Below, one piece after another: positions 31,840-41,569 of a stretch of DNA of 64,000 nt. This DNA is from Heterocephalus glaber (lineage: Eukaryota; Chordata; Mammalia; Rodentia; Bathyergidae). The notes under the pieces are model-generated. The model had not been told where the DNA came from. It saw only the letters and a program-made list of their open reading frames with translations, and ran no database searches. The stretch lies in NCBI RefSeq assembly GCF_000247695.1, contig NW_004624849.1, positions 3,780,198 to 3,844,197 on the forward strand, given 5' to 3'. Position 1 is the stretch's first letter. The number at the start of each line of letters is the position of its first letter. Position numbers and translations under genes: made by a program.

Positions 31840-32850
31840 GTAAACCACATGATTTTGGCCCTTTGCTATCTGCATAGATTAGCTATGTGCCCCGGTACAA
31901 GGTCTGCTTTAGCAAATGATCCATGTGAACTTGAAACAAAAGTACATTCTGCAGTTGTGGGAGGGAACTTCTAGGTGTCAATAGCATTGCTCAAATTGCC
32001 TCCAATGTTATTGGCTTTTCCTACCTTTTCTCAGTTACCAAAATAAAATACTTCAAAGTCCTCAAAGTAATTGTATTGTTACAAATATCTACTATTCCTT
32101 TGGATTTACTGACACATGTGCCTTTTCTGTGCTTTTCATTCCTTCCTGTGCTTGTGGGCTTCTAAATGGTATCATTTTCCTGTTGCCTGAAGAAACTCCC
32201 ATGGTCTTTCTCTTCTGGTTAAGCCTGTTTTCAGACTTTGTTTGCTTAAAAATATCTTTACCTTGCCTACTATTTTTTTTTGAGACAGGGTATCGCTATG
32301 TAGTTTTGGCTGGCCTGAAACTCACTACGTAGCCCAGGCTGGCCTCGAACTTGCAGCGATCCTCCTGTCTCAGCCTCCTGAGTGCTGGGATTACAGGCAT
32401 GTGCCACCACGCCCAGTTTACTTTTTTTTTTTTTTTTTGAGATGGAGTCTCACTATTGCCCAGGCTGGCCCCAAACTCCTGGGGTCAAGTGATCCTCCTG
32501 CCTCTCTCCTAAGTAGCTGAGACCACAGGCACATAATTTTTTTGTTTTTTGAGACTTGCTGTGTAGTTCAGCCTGGCCTCAAACTCGTGGCAATCCTCTT
32601 GTGTGCTGGGATTACAGGCATGCACCACCACACCCAGCAATTTTTTTTTTTTGTGGTACTAGGGGATTTAACCCAGCGTTGCTCTACCACAGAGCTATAT
32701 CCCCAGCCTTTTTCATTCTGAGATAGTCTCACTAAATTGCCCAGGTGGTATTCAGCGTCCAAAAGTACTGGGATTATGGATAAGTGTCATCAGGCTTGGC
32801 ATCACTTTCATTTTTGAAGGATAATTTCACCGAACTAAATTCAACTTTGT
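31840..32850 (-). mobile_element. L1 fragment (antisense) hosting a SINE cluster
   Basis: CCTGTTGCCTGAAGAAACTC, TTGTTTGCTTAAAAATATCT and, after the SINEs, TTTCATTTTTGAAGGATAAT are antisense L1 landmarks in the right order. At least four SINEs were inserted at 32270-32805. Confidence 0.65.
32270..32805 (-). mobile_element. Cluster of four antisense SINEs
   Basis: B1 at 32270-32418, a second B1-like at 32424-32535, a shortened B1 at 32538-32640, and an ID relic plus B1 fragment at 32641-32805. All have the same orientation and sit in an L1 fragment. Confidence 0.75.
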
Positions 32851-32859
32851 CCTTATTAA

Positions 32860-32970
32860 TTCATTTGTTCAGCAACTATTTAATGAGTTCCAAACAGATG
32901 TATGCCAGGCACATGCAGGGACTCTGTGGTTCACAAAAGAGGCACGGTCCTTGCTCTCACTAAAGAGAAG
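32860..32970 (+). mobile_element. L2/MIR-type ancient repeat
   Basis: CAGCAACTATTTAATGAGTT, TGCCAGGCACATGCAGGGAC and CGGTCCTTGCTCTCAC follow the 3' L2 pattern. Confidence 0.5.
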
Positions 32971-33592
32971 GGAAGCGTGTTTCTGGCGAAGGCAACAAGA
33001 GGTACAAAGGACTTGTGGCTGAAAGGGATGGAGCAGAGGCCTATATGGCTGGAGAGTGGCTGGCTCAGAGAGCAAAAGGAGCTGGAAAGGCAGGGTGTGA
33101 TGAGGAATCATGTTTTGCCTTCATCCTTAGAGAACTAGTCAAGTTTCTCAGAGGAGATGGGGCTATACTTTGACCTTGAGGGTGGATGCAATGAAAGGAA
33201 GCAGAGAAGGGGTAGAAACAAGATGGGGTTTGAGCACCAAATAAGGGCTGGGCTTCTCACAGGATATATGCAGTCCTCGGGAGGCAGAACAGAGTCTCCA
33301 TGTTCAGCCCTGCCCCTCACTCAGCTGTGAGACTGGCTGAGTCCCTTCCATGCAATCAGTTTCCCCCTCTTGAAAGCCAAAGCAACACCCCTGCTGCCTA
33401 GGCCTGCTATAAGGCTTGAGGAAAACAGAGGGCCTAGAAGTTCAGAACTAGGGAACTGCAGCCAGACAAATCAGCTATTGTTTCATGGCCAGGATTTTCT
33501 CTTCTGAGAGTCAGACAGGGCAAGTCATTTTCCCCAGGTCACACAGCAAGGAAATGGTGGGTAAGGACTTCAACTGCAAGAAGTGGATTTGA

Positions 33593-33682
33593 GGGGCCGG
33601 GGATTTAGCTCAGTGGTTTCGTCGCCTGCTGCGCAAGCGGAAGGACCGGAGTTCGATCCCCGGTACCAAAAAAAAAAAAAAA
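33593..33682 (+). mobile_element. Young ID-like SINE with perfect 15 bp duplication
   Basis: Full sense copy with intact box A (TAGCTCAGTGG) and box B (GTTCGATCCC), A tail of about 18, flanked by AAGAAGTGGATTTGA at 33578-33592 and 33683-33697. Confidence 0.95.
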
Positions 33683-33697
33683 AAGAAGTGGATTTGA

Positions 33698-33815
33698 ACC
33701 AGTTGTGGTGGTGCATACCTGTAATTCCAGCACTTGGGAAGTTGAAGCAGGAGGATTGCTGTGAGTTCAAGGCCAGCCTGAACTACATAGTGAGATCCTG
33801 TCTCAAAAAAAAAAA
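33698..33815 (+). mobile_element. B1 SINE
   Basis: ACCAGTTGTGGTGGTGCATA ... GAGATCCTGTCTCAAAAA starts at the very base after the target duplication of the preceding ID SINE. Confidence 0.85.
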
Positions 33816-33959
33816 GTGGGTTTGATCTCCTGTTTGGGTGGCAGACTCCATCCTGCTCCCCATTCCACAGACACGGTCACTGAGGCCCAGAAAAGTGACT
33901 TGGCCAAGGTCACGTGGCTCTTGTTCACTGAGTGCCTGCTTTGTGCCAGCCACTGACCC

Positions 33960-36214
33960 ACGTGCCTGAGAGAAAGCTGTTACACACAGATAGAAATTCC
34001 AGCACTCATAAAGTTCATCTTCTAGTGGTGGTGGTGGGGATTGGTGCTACACAAAGCAAATAAGCAAACAGACAGCAATAAGGGTTGTCGGGAGAAATAA
34101 AGTTAGGAAGAGGGATGGAGGGTGTAGGTGGGCAGCATGTTCAACAGGGTGAAAGATGACACTGAGCAGAATGCTGAAGAGTTGAAGAAGGAGTCGGGAG
34201 GACAAGTGCGAAAGAGCACCCCAGGCACAGGGAGCAGGACCTGAAAATGCCATTGAGTGAGAATGTGCCTGGCTGTTCTAGGAGCTGCACGGAGGCCAGC
34301 AGGAAGCAGGAGTTTGTGCATGTGATGCTGAGGGGCCATACTAATGTCCCTGTGGGGTTCCCTGGGCTGGCTGGCATAGTGAAAAATAGGACCCAGGTGA
34401 TTTCACTCCACACCTTGCCGTCAGCCTAAAGGAAGTCACTGAAAAGGGGGCTTCTTCTAAGCCTATGGAAGAAGAGAGTAGGGAGGGAGCTCACCTGTCC
34501 TGCCCAGTCCCATCCTGGCTCTTGCTCAATCTGCCCTCTGGCTCCTGGGCAGGTACACTTGGGAGATATTAGGATACCTATTTTATGGGTGGGGAATAGA
34601 TTCTGAGTAGGGAAAGCTTTAGGTTTTTCTCCAAATTACCCAATCAGGAAATGCTGACAGTAGCAATAAAAACCCATTTTAGTGCCTACTGAGAGCACAG
34701 GCAGCTAGACCCAGTGCCCAGTGGCAGCATGGCAGTGAAGGCAAACTGCTGGTGGGAGAGGAGATATGCTCTGGAGCAGACTGGGGTGGGGGTTGTTCCC
34801 TGATAAATGGCTTCTTTCTGAAGAGCTACCAAGGGGCAGAGAGGTAATCCCAAGGAAAGAAAGGAGGTCTGTTTGTTAAAGCTGCAGGAAAGGTGACTGG
34901 GTAAGTGGGCTTCAGGGATAAATATCCCTGTCCAAGAGTGAGTAGAGAAGGCCACCATGAGATTGTAAGCTTCCCATTACTTGGAGCATGTAAGCAGATG
35001 AGGCCTTTCCATTTTCCAGGGAGGCTGGGGCAGAAAGAGTCTAGTGAGGGAGCCTGATCTGACTGATTTCTCTGCAAGCCTTCAGAGGGCCCAGGCAGCC
35101 AGGTGTAGTGGCACATGCCTGTTTCAGAACTTGGGAGGCTGGGGCAGGAGGATTGCTGCAAGTGTGAGGCCAGCATGGGTTACACAGTGAGTTTAAGAAC
35201 AGCCTGAACTACATGGCAAGACCCAGTCTCGGGGTAAAATAAACCCAGAGAGCCCAGGCAAGGACTTCTGCCTGAAAATATCTGCATCAGGTTTTTGATC
35301 TGAATAATTCCAACCACATTTTAAGGATGCAAGTCTGGCTTCCAGGCGAGGTGTTCACTTTTTACTGAGGGAGAGTGCTGGGGGTAGAGGGACGTGGATT
35401 GCATCAGTCTTGAGGTGACCTCTAAATGGTTACCTTCCTTTATTCCCAGATAAGGCAAACACACAGAAATTCTTTGTTGTGGCTTCAAACAAACAATTTC
35501 TAGATAGGTCAGGAGATTGGGGCTTCAGTGGACACGAGGTAGGGTTAAGGGAGATGTTTGTCAGAACCCTGCTGCTGAAGGCTCCCCAGAAAAGCCTTGC
35601 ATCCCAGCAGGCCTTGTTTGAGATCCTGAGCAGGACACAGTTCCTGATCTTTGTAACTGGTCATTTAGAGAAACAGCCCTCCAGCCCTTTGTATCCACCC
35701 CTGTGGGTGGCTAGTGTTTATTAAGCACTGGCCATGGGGCAGCTCCAGTGTGATGACTTTTATCAGTATATGTCCCTTTTAGTTCTGAGGAAAGAGGAAT
35801 CCGTTAGTGCATGCTCTAAGGCCATTATCCTTCCTTGTCTCCTTGATCTGCCTGCCCCATCCAAGCGATGCTGGAAGGTTGGCCATTAGTAAAGCAGTCA
35901 CCTCAGAATGGAGTGTACAGTGGCCGCTCAGCAGATGCTCAATGTAGGCTTGGTGGGCCAAGGTGCTTGACTGTGGGCCAAGTGGAATCAGAGAGGTGAG
36001 AGGAGCAAGATGTTTGCAATGATTCACCAATATGGACATTCTCAGACCTAGTCTTCGTAAACAGATTCAGGTTTATGAGCACAAAAGTGATAGATCCAAA
36101 TCACTTATTGGAAGTAGTGAGGCTGGCAGCCAGTAGGTAGGACAGACTGGGCAAGGTCGACCTTGGAGGCAGGAAGGCATAGCTGAGGAAGGTTGACAGT
36201 CACCCATTGGTGAG
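33960..36214. other. Mostly unique intergenic sequence
   Basis: Contains one B1. MIR-like scraps occur near 33870 and 35725. No exon was recognised. Confidence 0.55.
35096..35245 (+). mobile_element. B1 SINE
   Basis: CAGGTGTAGTGGCACATGCC ... CTGAACTACATGGCAAGACC. Confidence 0.8.
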
Positions 36215-36375
36215 CGCTATTTAGGGACCAGGTGCAGTACAAACCCGTGACACACCCTCTCTTAATCCTCACCAAGCTAACAAGGTGGATATCATCATGC
36301 CCATTAAGCAGGGAGGAAACAGAAGCAAAGAGGACCAGCAGTGTGCCTACAAGCACTTGGCAAGTGTCATGCTGG
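36215..36375 (+). mobile_element. MIR
   Basis: TCTTAATCCTCACCAAGCTA and AAGCAGGGAGGAAACAGAAG. Confidence 0.65.
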
Positions 36376-36414
36376 ATCTAGTGCTCATAGTTTATGTTGC
36401 AGTGTTGTATTTGT

Positions 36415-36490
36415 GGTTCTGGGGATGGAACCTAGGGCCTCATGCATTCTAGGGAAATGCTCTAACATTGAGCTACACCCCCAGCGCCAT
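36415..36490 (-). mobile_element. Old ID-like SINE
   Basis: TTCTGGGGATGGAACCTAGG ... GAGCTACACCCCCAGC, antisense and diverged. Confidence 0.65.
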
Positions 36491-36636
36491 AGTAACATAG
36501 AAGAAAGACAAAGGACTGATAAGGCATGATGGTGGGAAAGAAGTCTCAGTTGTCATACTTGTGAGTAATTTCTCAAACACCACTGTGTTTTATAACCTAC
36601 GAAGCACTTTCACACTTCTTTAGGCATGGTCTAGGG

Positions 36637-36716
36637 CAGTGACGGCAAACCTTTTAACAGCTTTCAATGGTACAAGAAGCCCGATGTGGCACACGTGCTG
36701 TAGGTTCACCACCATC
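36637..36716. mobile_element. Short hAT-like MITE with partial 8-bp duplication
   Basis: An 80 bp segment starts CAGTGACGGCAAACCT and ends AGGTTCACCACCATC, an imperfect terminal inverted repeat. The flanks GTCTAGGG and GTCTAATG agree at 6 of 8 positions, as expected for an old hAT target-site duplication. Confidence 0.5.
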
Positions 36717-36924
36717 GTCTAATGCAAGGTTACAACTAAGTGACTGGCTTGGACACAGTCAGCAAACTCACTAGCCAAACTCTGTCTTGTGTAGTTCCAC
36801 GAGCCAAAAAGGGGCTTTACATTTTTAAATGGTTGGAAAAAATCAAAAGAATCATTGTATTTCATGATGTGAAATTACATGAAATTCAAATTTTGGTGTT
36901 GCCTCTAAATAAAATCTGATTGGA

Positions 36925-37005
36925 GGCCGGGGATTTAGCTCAGTGGTTCCAGCGCCTGCCTCGCAAGCGCAAGGTCCTGAGTTCGATCCGTGATACCAAA
37001 AAAAA
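36925..37005 (+). mobile_element. ID-like SINE
   Basis: Sense copy GGCCGGGGATTTAGCTCAGT with duplication AAAATCTGATTGGA / AAAATCTGTTTGGA (36911-36924, 37006-37019). Confidence 0.92.
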
Positions 37006-37019
37006 AAAATCTGTTTGGA

Positions 37020-37068
37020 ATACAGAAAGAAAGAGAAAAAGAAAGAAAGAAAGAAAGAAAGATAGAAA
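37020..37068 (+). repeat. GAAA repeat
   Basis: GAAA/AAAG units between two ID SINEs, probably grown from an A tail. Confidence 0.85.
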
Positions 37069-37076
37069 AAGTGAGA

Positions 37077-37179
37077 GGGGCCTGGAGATTTAGCTCAGTG
37101 GTTCAGGTGCCTGCCTTGAAAGCACAAGGTCCCAAGTTCGATCCCTGGTACCAAAAAAACCAAAATAAAATAAAAAAAG
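37077..37179 (+). mobile_element. ID-like SINE
   Basis: Second sense copy about 70 bp after the previous one, GATTTAGCTCAGTGGTTCAG ... GTTCGATCCCTGGTACC, A-rich tail. Confidence 0.88.
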
Positions 37180-37408
37180 TAAGGTGCGATTGTAGAAGTC
37201 CTGCCTGGCTCTCTGCTGGCTGGGAAATTGATCAAATCTTGGAATCTCTGACTCTATTTCCTCATGTATCTAATCGCTTGCTACAAAAGGGGTTTTCTAA
37301 GACCTGAGACAAGCATGGTTATGTAAAAGAGTTTAGATAGTTAGCTTATGAATACGTGGGTAGCTAGGGAAGGGGCCCGAGATAGAGTTGGGTGATCAGC
37401 CACATTAA

Positions 37409-37562
37409 TAAGATTTTTTGTTGTTGTTGAGGCAGGGTCTCACTATGTAGTTTAGGCTGGGCTTGAACTCACTATGTAGTCCAGACTGGCTTCAAATTTG
37501 TGGTAATTGTCCTGCCTCAGTCTCCTAAGTGCTGGGATTACAGGCCTGCACCACCACACTCC
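37409..37562 (-). mobile_element. B1 SINE
   Basis: GAGGCAGGGTCTCACTATGT ... CCTGCACCACCACACTCC, about 230 bp upstream of the CpG-rich promoter. Confidence 0.82.
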
Positions 37563-38156
37563 TTCACGTAGATAAGAATAGGCAGTGGACTAGGATTTTG
37601 GATCCAGAATAAAGTTCCTCAGGCAACATGGAATGTAGTCCCTCCCTACTAAATTCCTGAGTTTCGAGGAATTTAAAATATAAAATTACTTATCCACATT
37701 ATAATCCTTTTTTGTTTTTTGTCTTCGTTTGGAGACAGTGAGGACAGGGATCTTGCGTTAGTGGAATAGGGGTCTCTGGCTGAGCCAAAAGATCCAAGGA
37801 GCCGTGGGGGAGGGGGGGCAGCGTCCGGAGGAGCAGCTAGTGTCGGCCTGCACCGCCTCCAGGCAAAAGCGAATCTCAGAGCGGGTAGGAGGGGCAACGG
37901 ACTTGCCAAAGTCTGAGACTGCAGGATGGGGTGGGGATGAGGGGCAGACAGCTGCGCGGGAAATTACTTATACCTATGGCACGGGGCACCTAGCATCTAG
38001 TCCCAGCGCTGCAGGTCAGTTTGGGGGTTCAGGTCCAGGGGCAAGGGATCAGAGGGACACCACTGCCTGGCCGTCTCAGAATCTGCAAGCTCTGCCGCGA
38101 CGGACCCTGGGGCTTGTAGTTTTCGGCTCACCGAGAAGCCAGGCGCGTCCAACAAG

Positions 38157-38351
38157 ATGGGGCTCTGGAACTACATTTCCCAGAAGGCCAAAGGACTCGG
38201 GGTCACCGAGAAAGCGCCCCGGCGGGCAGCGCTTCCTCAGCGCGATGGGGCCGACTCCAGGGGTGAGTGGCTGGCTGCGCGAGGCCCCCGTGCTGTCCCT
38301 CCTGCGGCGGGCCGCCGGGTGAAAGAAACTGCGGGCCAGGGAGCCAAAACC
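38157..38351 (+). other. Open in-frame stretch upstream of PEMT exon 1 coding
   Basis: From an ATG at 38157 with a strong Kozak context, 65 sense codons run without a stop into the PEMT exon 1 frame. The start overlaps the ZNF143-type motif, so the stretch may be partly promoter rather than transcript. The composition (Arg, Ala, Gly and Pro rich) is what GC-rich DNA gives by chance, and I recognise no conserved domain. It is either 5' UTR or an unusual N-terminal extension; 5' UTR is more likely. Confidence 0.3.
38170..38188 (+). promoter_or_regulatory. ZNF143/THAP11 (SBS-type) promoter motif
   Basis: The sequence ACTACATTTCCCAGAAGGC matches the known ACTACAATTCCCAGMATGC element at 17 of 19 positions. 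Such elements sit near the transcription start of many housekeeping CpG-island promoters. An inverted half-site (TTGTAGT) lies 50 bases upstream at 38114-38120. Binding is inferred from the motif only. Confidence 0.65.
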
Positions 38352-38414
38352 ATGAGCATTACTGCATCGGGCCCCGACTGCTGCGGAGGCTTGGGCAATA
38401 TCAACTACAGAAAG
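38319..38414 (+). CDS. PEMT: PEMT exon 1, N-terminal extension of long isoform
   Basis: The frame encodes a stretch ending SGPDCCGGLGNINYRK, which closely resembles the N-terminal extension of the human long PEMT isoform (GPDCCGGLGNIDFRQ), and joins in phase 0 to the exon at 54780. Aligned without gaps, the human start Met corresponds to the GTG at 38319-38321 here. Translation could instead begin at the in-frame ATG 38352-38354, which has A at -3, or at ATG 38157 with A at -3 and G at +4; no stop lies between. The donor after AAG at 38414 is GTACTA, weak at +4 to +6. PEMT methylates phosphatidylethanolamine to phosphatidylcholine in the ER and its mitochondria-associated membranes; in human the extension distinguishes the longer, less active form. 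Exon identity is well supported. The 5' end of the exon and the start codon used are not. Confidence 0.75.
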
Positions 38415-38562
38415 GTACTAATTGTCCTGGGAAGCTGCGGACACCTAAGAGGGATGGGGAAGACTGCGGGGCTAGTAGACCCCGCCTCCAACGCCTAGTG
38501 GGCGGGGCCCGTTACCAAACAACGGGGCGGGGCGACCGGTGCCAGGCAGCGGCTAGTGTGCG

Positions 38563-38578
38563 TGCGCGCGCGCGCGCA
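38563..38578. repeat. Alternating CG run
   Basis: TGCGCGCGCGCGCGC is purine-pyrimidine alternating and Z-DNA prone, about 150 bp into PEMT intron 1. Confidence 0.85.
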
Positions 38579-38624
38579 AGTGTATAAACTCTAGAATAAC
38601 GTGTCAGAGGGTGGGGAGTTTTGG

Positions 38625-38850
38625 GGGCTGTGTGTGCATGTTTGTCTCTGAGATTATGTGAGTCCGGGGAATCGTCTCTGAGGTTGTGTGAATTTGGGAT
38701 TATGTGAATCTGGGATTTTGTGTATGAGTCTCTGGGATTATGTGTATCTGGCATTTTGCATGTGAGACTTTGGGATTGTTGTGTTTAGGATTGTGTGGGC
38801 AGAGTTGCTGTGACAGTGCGTGTCTGGGAGTGTGAGAGTGTGTGCAGGCA
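38625..38850 (+). repeat. Degenerate minisatellite in PEMT intron 1
   Basis: Units around TCTGGGATTATGTG recur about eight times with variation (CTCTGAGATTATGTG, GAATTTGGGATTATGTG, GAATCTGGGATTTTGTG, GTCTCTGGGATTATGTG), then fade into TGTG-rich sequence. Confidence 0.75.
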
Positions 38851-39198
38851 TGGAGGAGAAGCATGGTGTGTGGATGGTGAGAGCCCGGATGTGTGGGAAC
38901 AGTCAGGTCCCATTCTCCCACTCCATCTCTGCAGGCAGGGCAGAACTCTGGCTCCTCTACCCCTAACCTCAGGAGGCTGCTGGCCAGCTCCTTCCTTCTG
39001 GGGCAGAGACTGGAAAGCATCGGGCTGGGATGGGAGGATGAGCCTGGTGTCTGGGAACATGGCTAGGCCCTCAACAGAGTCATGGGCTGGAGAGTTTACC
39101 TTTCTCAGCACCTCTCTGGGCTCCCAATTCCTGCATTCTCCAGTCTCCCTTCTATCAAGGCTACTTCTTAGATTCTTCATTTACCTTTTTACCAGCCA

Positions 39199-39330
39199 CT
39201 TTTTTTTTTTTTTTTTGAGACAAGATCTCATTATACAGCCCAGGCTGGCCTCGAACTTGTGCTGATCCTCCTGCCTCTCAGTCTCCCAAGTGCTAGAATC
39301 ACAGGCATGTGCCACCATGCCTGGCTGTCA
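39199..39330 (-). mobile_element. B1 SINE
   Basis: T tail, GAGACAAGATCTCATTATAC ... GTGCCACCATGCCTGGC. Confidence 0.85.
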
Positions 39331-39539
39331 GTCTGTCAGCTATACAGTATCTCTGCTTGAAGCAACCTCTAATCCAGTTCATTTGTTCTCTTTATTCATT
39401 ACTCATGGGTGTGTGGATTCATTTATTCATGGATACAGCCATTATTTACCAAGGGCCTGGTGCTGGACACTTAAGGGCCTACTAGTGCCAAGCTAACATT
39501 CTTATGAAGATGTGGGGTTGGAAATAGGAAGCTCTCTGG

Positions 39540-39705
39540 ACTCAAGCCTGTAATCCCAGCACCTTGGGAAGTTGAAGCAGGAGGATGGCAAGTTGGAGAC
39601 CAACGTGAGAATTTAATGAGAGCATGTCTCTAAATAAGTAAATAAATAAGGCTGGGTATATAGCTCAGTGTGAAACCGTGGGTTTAATCCCCAGTACCAA
39701 GGTGA
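39540..39705 (+). mobile_element. B1+ID dimer SINE
   Basis: AGCCTGTAATCCCAGCACCT, then TAAATAAATA linker, then ID half TATATAGCTCAGTGTGAAAC ... TTTAATCCCCAGTACCAA. Confidence 0.75.
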
Positions 39706-40662
39706 GGAGGACTGGTCTGCCTGTTAGGAGTAGCCGTGGGAGGGTTTGTGAGGGAAGTTCCTGAGATATACCAGTGGGGAAAGATTTCCTGGTTGAAGAA
39801 AGCAGGTGTACAGTCCTTGAGGGTCTGAGGGTGGATAAGATAATTGGTAAGGATGGGTAGACAGCAGAGGGCAGAGGAGACTAGTTTTCTCATTTTAGCA
39901 GATTTTTCATTGAAGGATAGCATCCGTTCAGTTGGATGATAGGTCATATGTGTACAGATCCTTTGTTTGCTGTGGCCACCCAGCAGGACACAGGTTATCA
40001 CCAGCCCCTGGAGCCACCCTGCAGACCCTCTCTTGGGAGGATTATCTATCCAATTAAATCCTTGGAATTTCCCACTATTGATAGTAATTAGTTTGTGACC
40101 CACAAGGTCAAGGCAATGATTCATATTTTCTACCCCAGTACATCAAAGATGGAAAGGGCCCTGACTTAGGGGAGGGTGCTTTCTGGAGGGTGGTTCACCG
40201 TGAACTTGTGAAGAGGAAGCTATGGAACCTCAGGGCAGAATGTAAAGGTCAGTGTCCCATCAGACCTCCAGCAATGATAGGGGATCACTGGCCTGTCCCA
40301 AGATAATAGGAGCCAAGCCTGTGTTATAGACCTGAACCAAGAGGTGAAAGGTGCAGCCTATGGATGGGAAGGTTACCTGGTTACGTGTGGAGAGGGTGTT
40401 CCTGCCATTTTTCCACCCTCTCTGGAGTCTGACAGGGCTGGGCCATGCAGCTGGGAAAAACTGGAGCATTTCCAGGACAGGTCAGGATGACCCTTGTTAA
40501 CTAACTGCTACTCTGTTGGTACACTTAAGTTTCCTGCTTCCAAGGGATTTTTCTTTAACAACAACATCAACGTATAACATTATATATTTGTCTTATGTGC
40601 TAGGTCTCCTTCTTGAGTCAAAATCTCTGGGTTTAAGATAAAATCGGTCTCCAGCCTTTGAA
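39706..40662. other. Intronic, nothing recognised
   Basis: Moderate-GC sequence of PEMT intron 1 without clear repeats or exons. Confidence 0.55.
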
Positions 40663-40749
40663 CTTTTTTCCCCCCTGATTCTGAGGATGGAACTCAGGAC
40701 CTTGCATGTGCCAGGCAGGCGCTGTGCCGCTGAGCTACACCCCTGGCCC
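40663..40749 (-). mobile_element. ID-like SINE
   Basis: Antisense copy GAGGATGGAACTCAGGACCT ... CCGCTGAGCTACACCCCTGG. Confidence 0.8.
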
Positions 40750-40860
40750 TAGCCTGAGAATGTTTTAAGGTTTTTCTTCACCGGGTGGGTACCTGAGCTG
40801 CAGGTTCCTGGTGCTTTCCCATGGAAACATCATGTGTCCCATATGTAATGTAAAATTCTG

Positions 40861-40950
40861 GACTAGAGGTGTAGCCAGTACTATAGTACTTGCCCAGCAT
40901 GTGTGAGGCCCTGACTTCCATCCTCAGCACTGTGGGGAAAAAAGGAAAAA
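40861..40950 (+). mobile_element. Old ID-like SINE
   Basis: Sense, diverged: ACTAGAGGTGTAGCCAGTAC ... CTTCCATCCTCAGCACTG. Confidence 0.6.
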
Positions 40951-41131
40951 TAAAACCCATTTGGTAGATGCAGTACATAAAAAGAAATAGAAAATAGAAA
41001 AGAAATGTAAAAAAATACTTTTACCAACATACAGTTGGCCCTTTGCATCTGGAGCTTCTGTATCTGCATATCTCACCAACCATAGATTGAAAAAAATTGC
41101 AACTGTAATGCACATGTACAGACCTTTTCTT

Positions 41132-41258
41132 TCTTTTTTTATACAAATTTATTATCTTAATTTAATTTAATTTATTTTTTGGTACTGGGGATTGAACTCA
41201 GGACCTTTCCCTTGTGAAGCAGGTAGCGGAACCACTGAGCTAAATCCCCGGCCCTGCT
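41132..41258 (-). mobile_element. ID-like SINE
   Basis: Antisense copy with a long AT-rich tail and duplication GACCTTTTCTT (41121-41131, 41259-41269), just before the hAT element. Confidence 0.88.
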
Positions 41259-41569
41259 GACCTTTTCTTGTCATGATTCTCTAAACAATGTGGTATAATT
41301 ATTTACATAGCATTTACATTGTAAATCTAGAGACGATTTAAAGCAGCGGTCCCCAAGCTTTTGGCACCAGGGATCAATTTTATGGAAGACAAAATTTTCC
41401 AGATGGGGGTGAGGGGATGTGGTTTCAGATGATTCAAGCTCATTACATTTATTGTGCACTTTATTTTTATTATTATTGTATTTTAATACATAGTGAAATT
41501 ATTGTAAACTCACCGTAATGTAGAATCAGTGGGAACTCTGAGCTTGTTTTCCTGCAACTACATGGTCCC

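Larger units (their letters stand above)
37790..38600 (+). promoter_or_regulatory. PEMT: PEMT CpG-rich promoter region
   Basis: This is the most CpG-dense stretch of the window and it surrounds the first recognisable PEMT exon. No TATA box is visible. A ZNF143/THAP11-type element lies at 38170-38188, GC boxes lie at 38500-38508 and 38524-38533 with a reversed one near 38478, and an alternating CG run lies at about 38563-38578. This layout fits a TATA-less CpG-island promoter. The transcription start cannot be placed from sequence alone. CpG density falls off sharply on both sides, where SINEs and a minisatellite begin. Confidence 0.75.

Noticed and set aside
36925..37005. tRNA-Ala-like gene
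   Set aside because: Box A and box B are present, but the 3' half cannot fold as a tRNA, an A tail follows, and target duplications flank it; it is a SINE, as are all similar copies.
37804..38322. 172-codon + strand frame over the CpG-rich promoter
   Set aside because: It is in a different frame from the PEMT match; GC-rich DNA gives long open frames by chance.
38512..39020. Antisense frames rich in SHNLRD-type repeats
   Set aside because: They are translations of the intron 1 minisatellite, with no independent evidence of coding.
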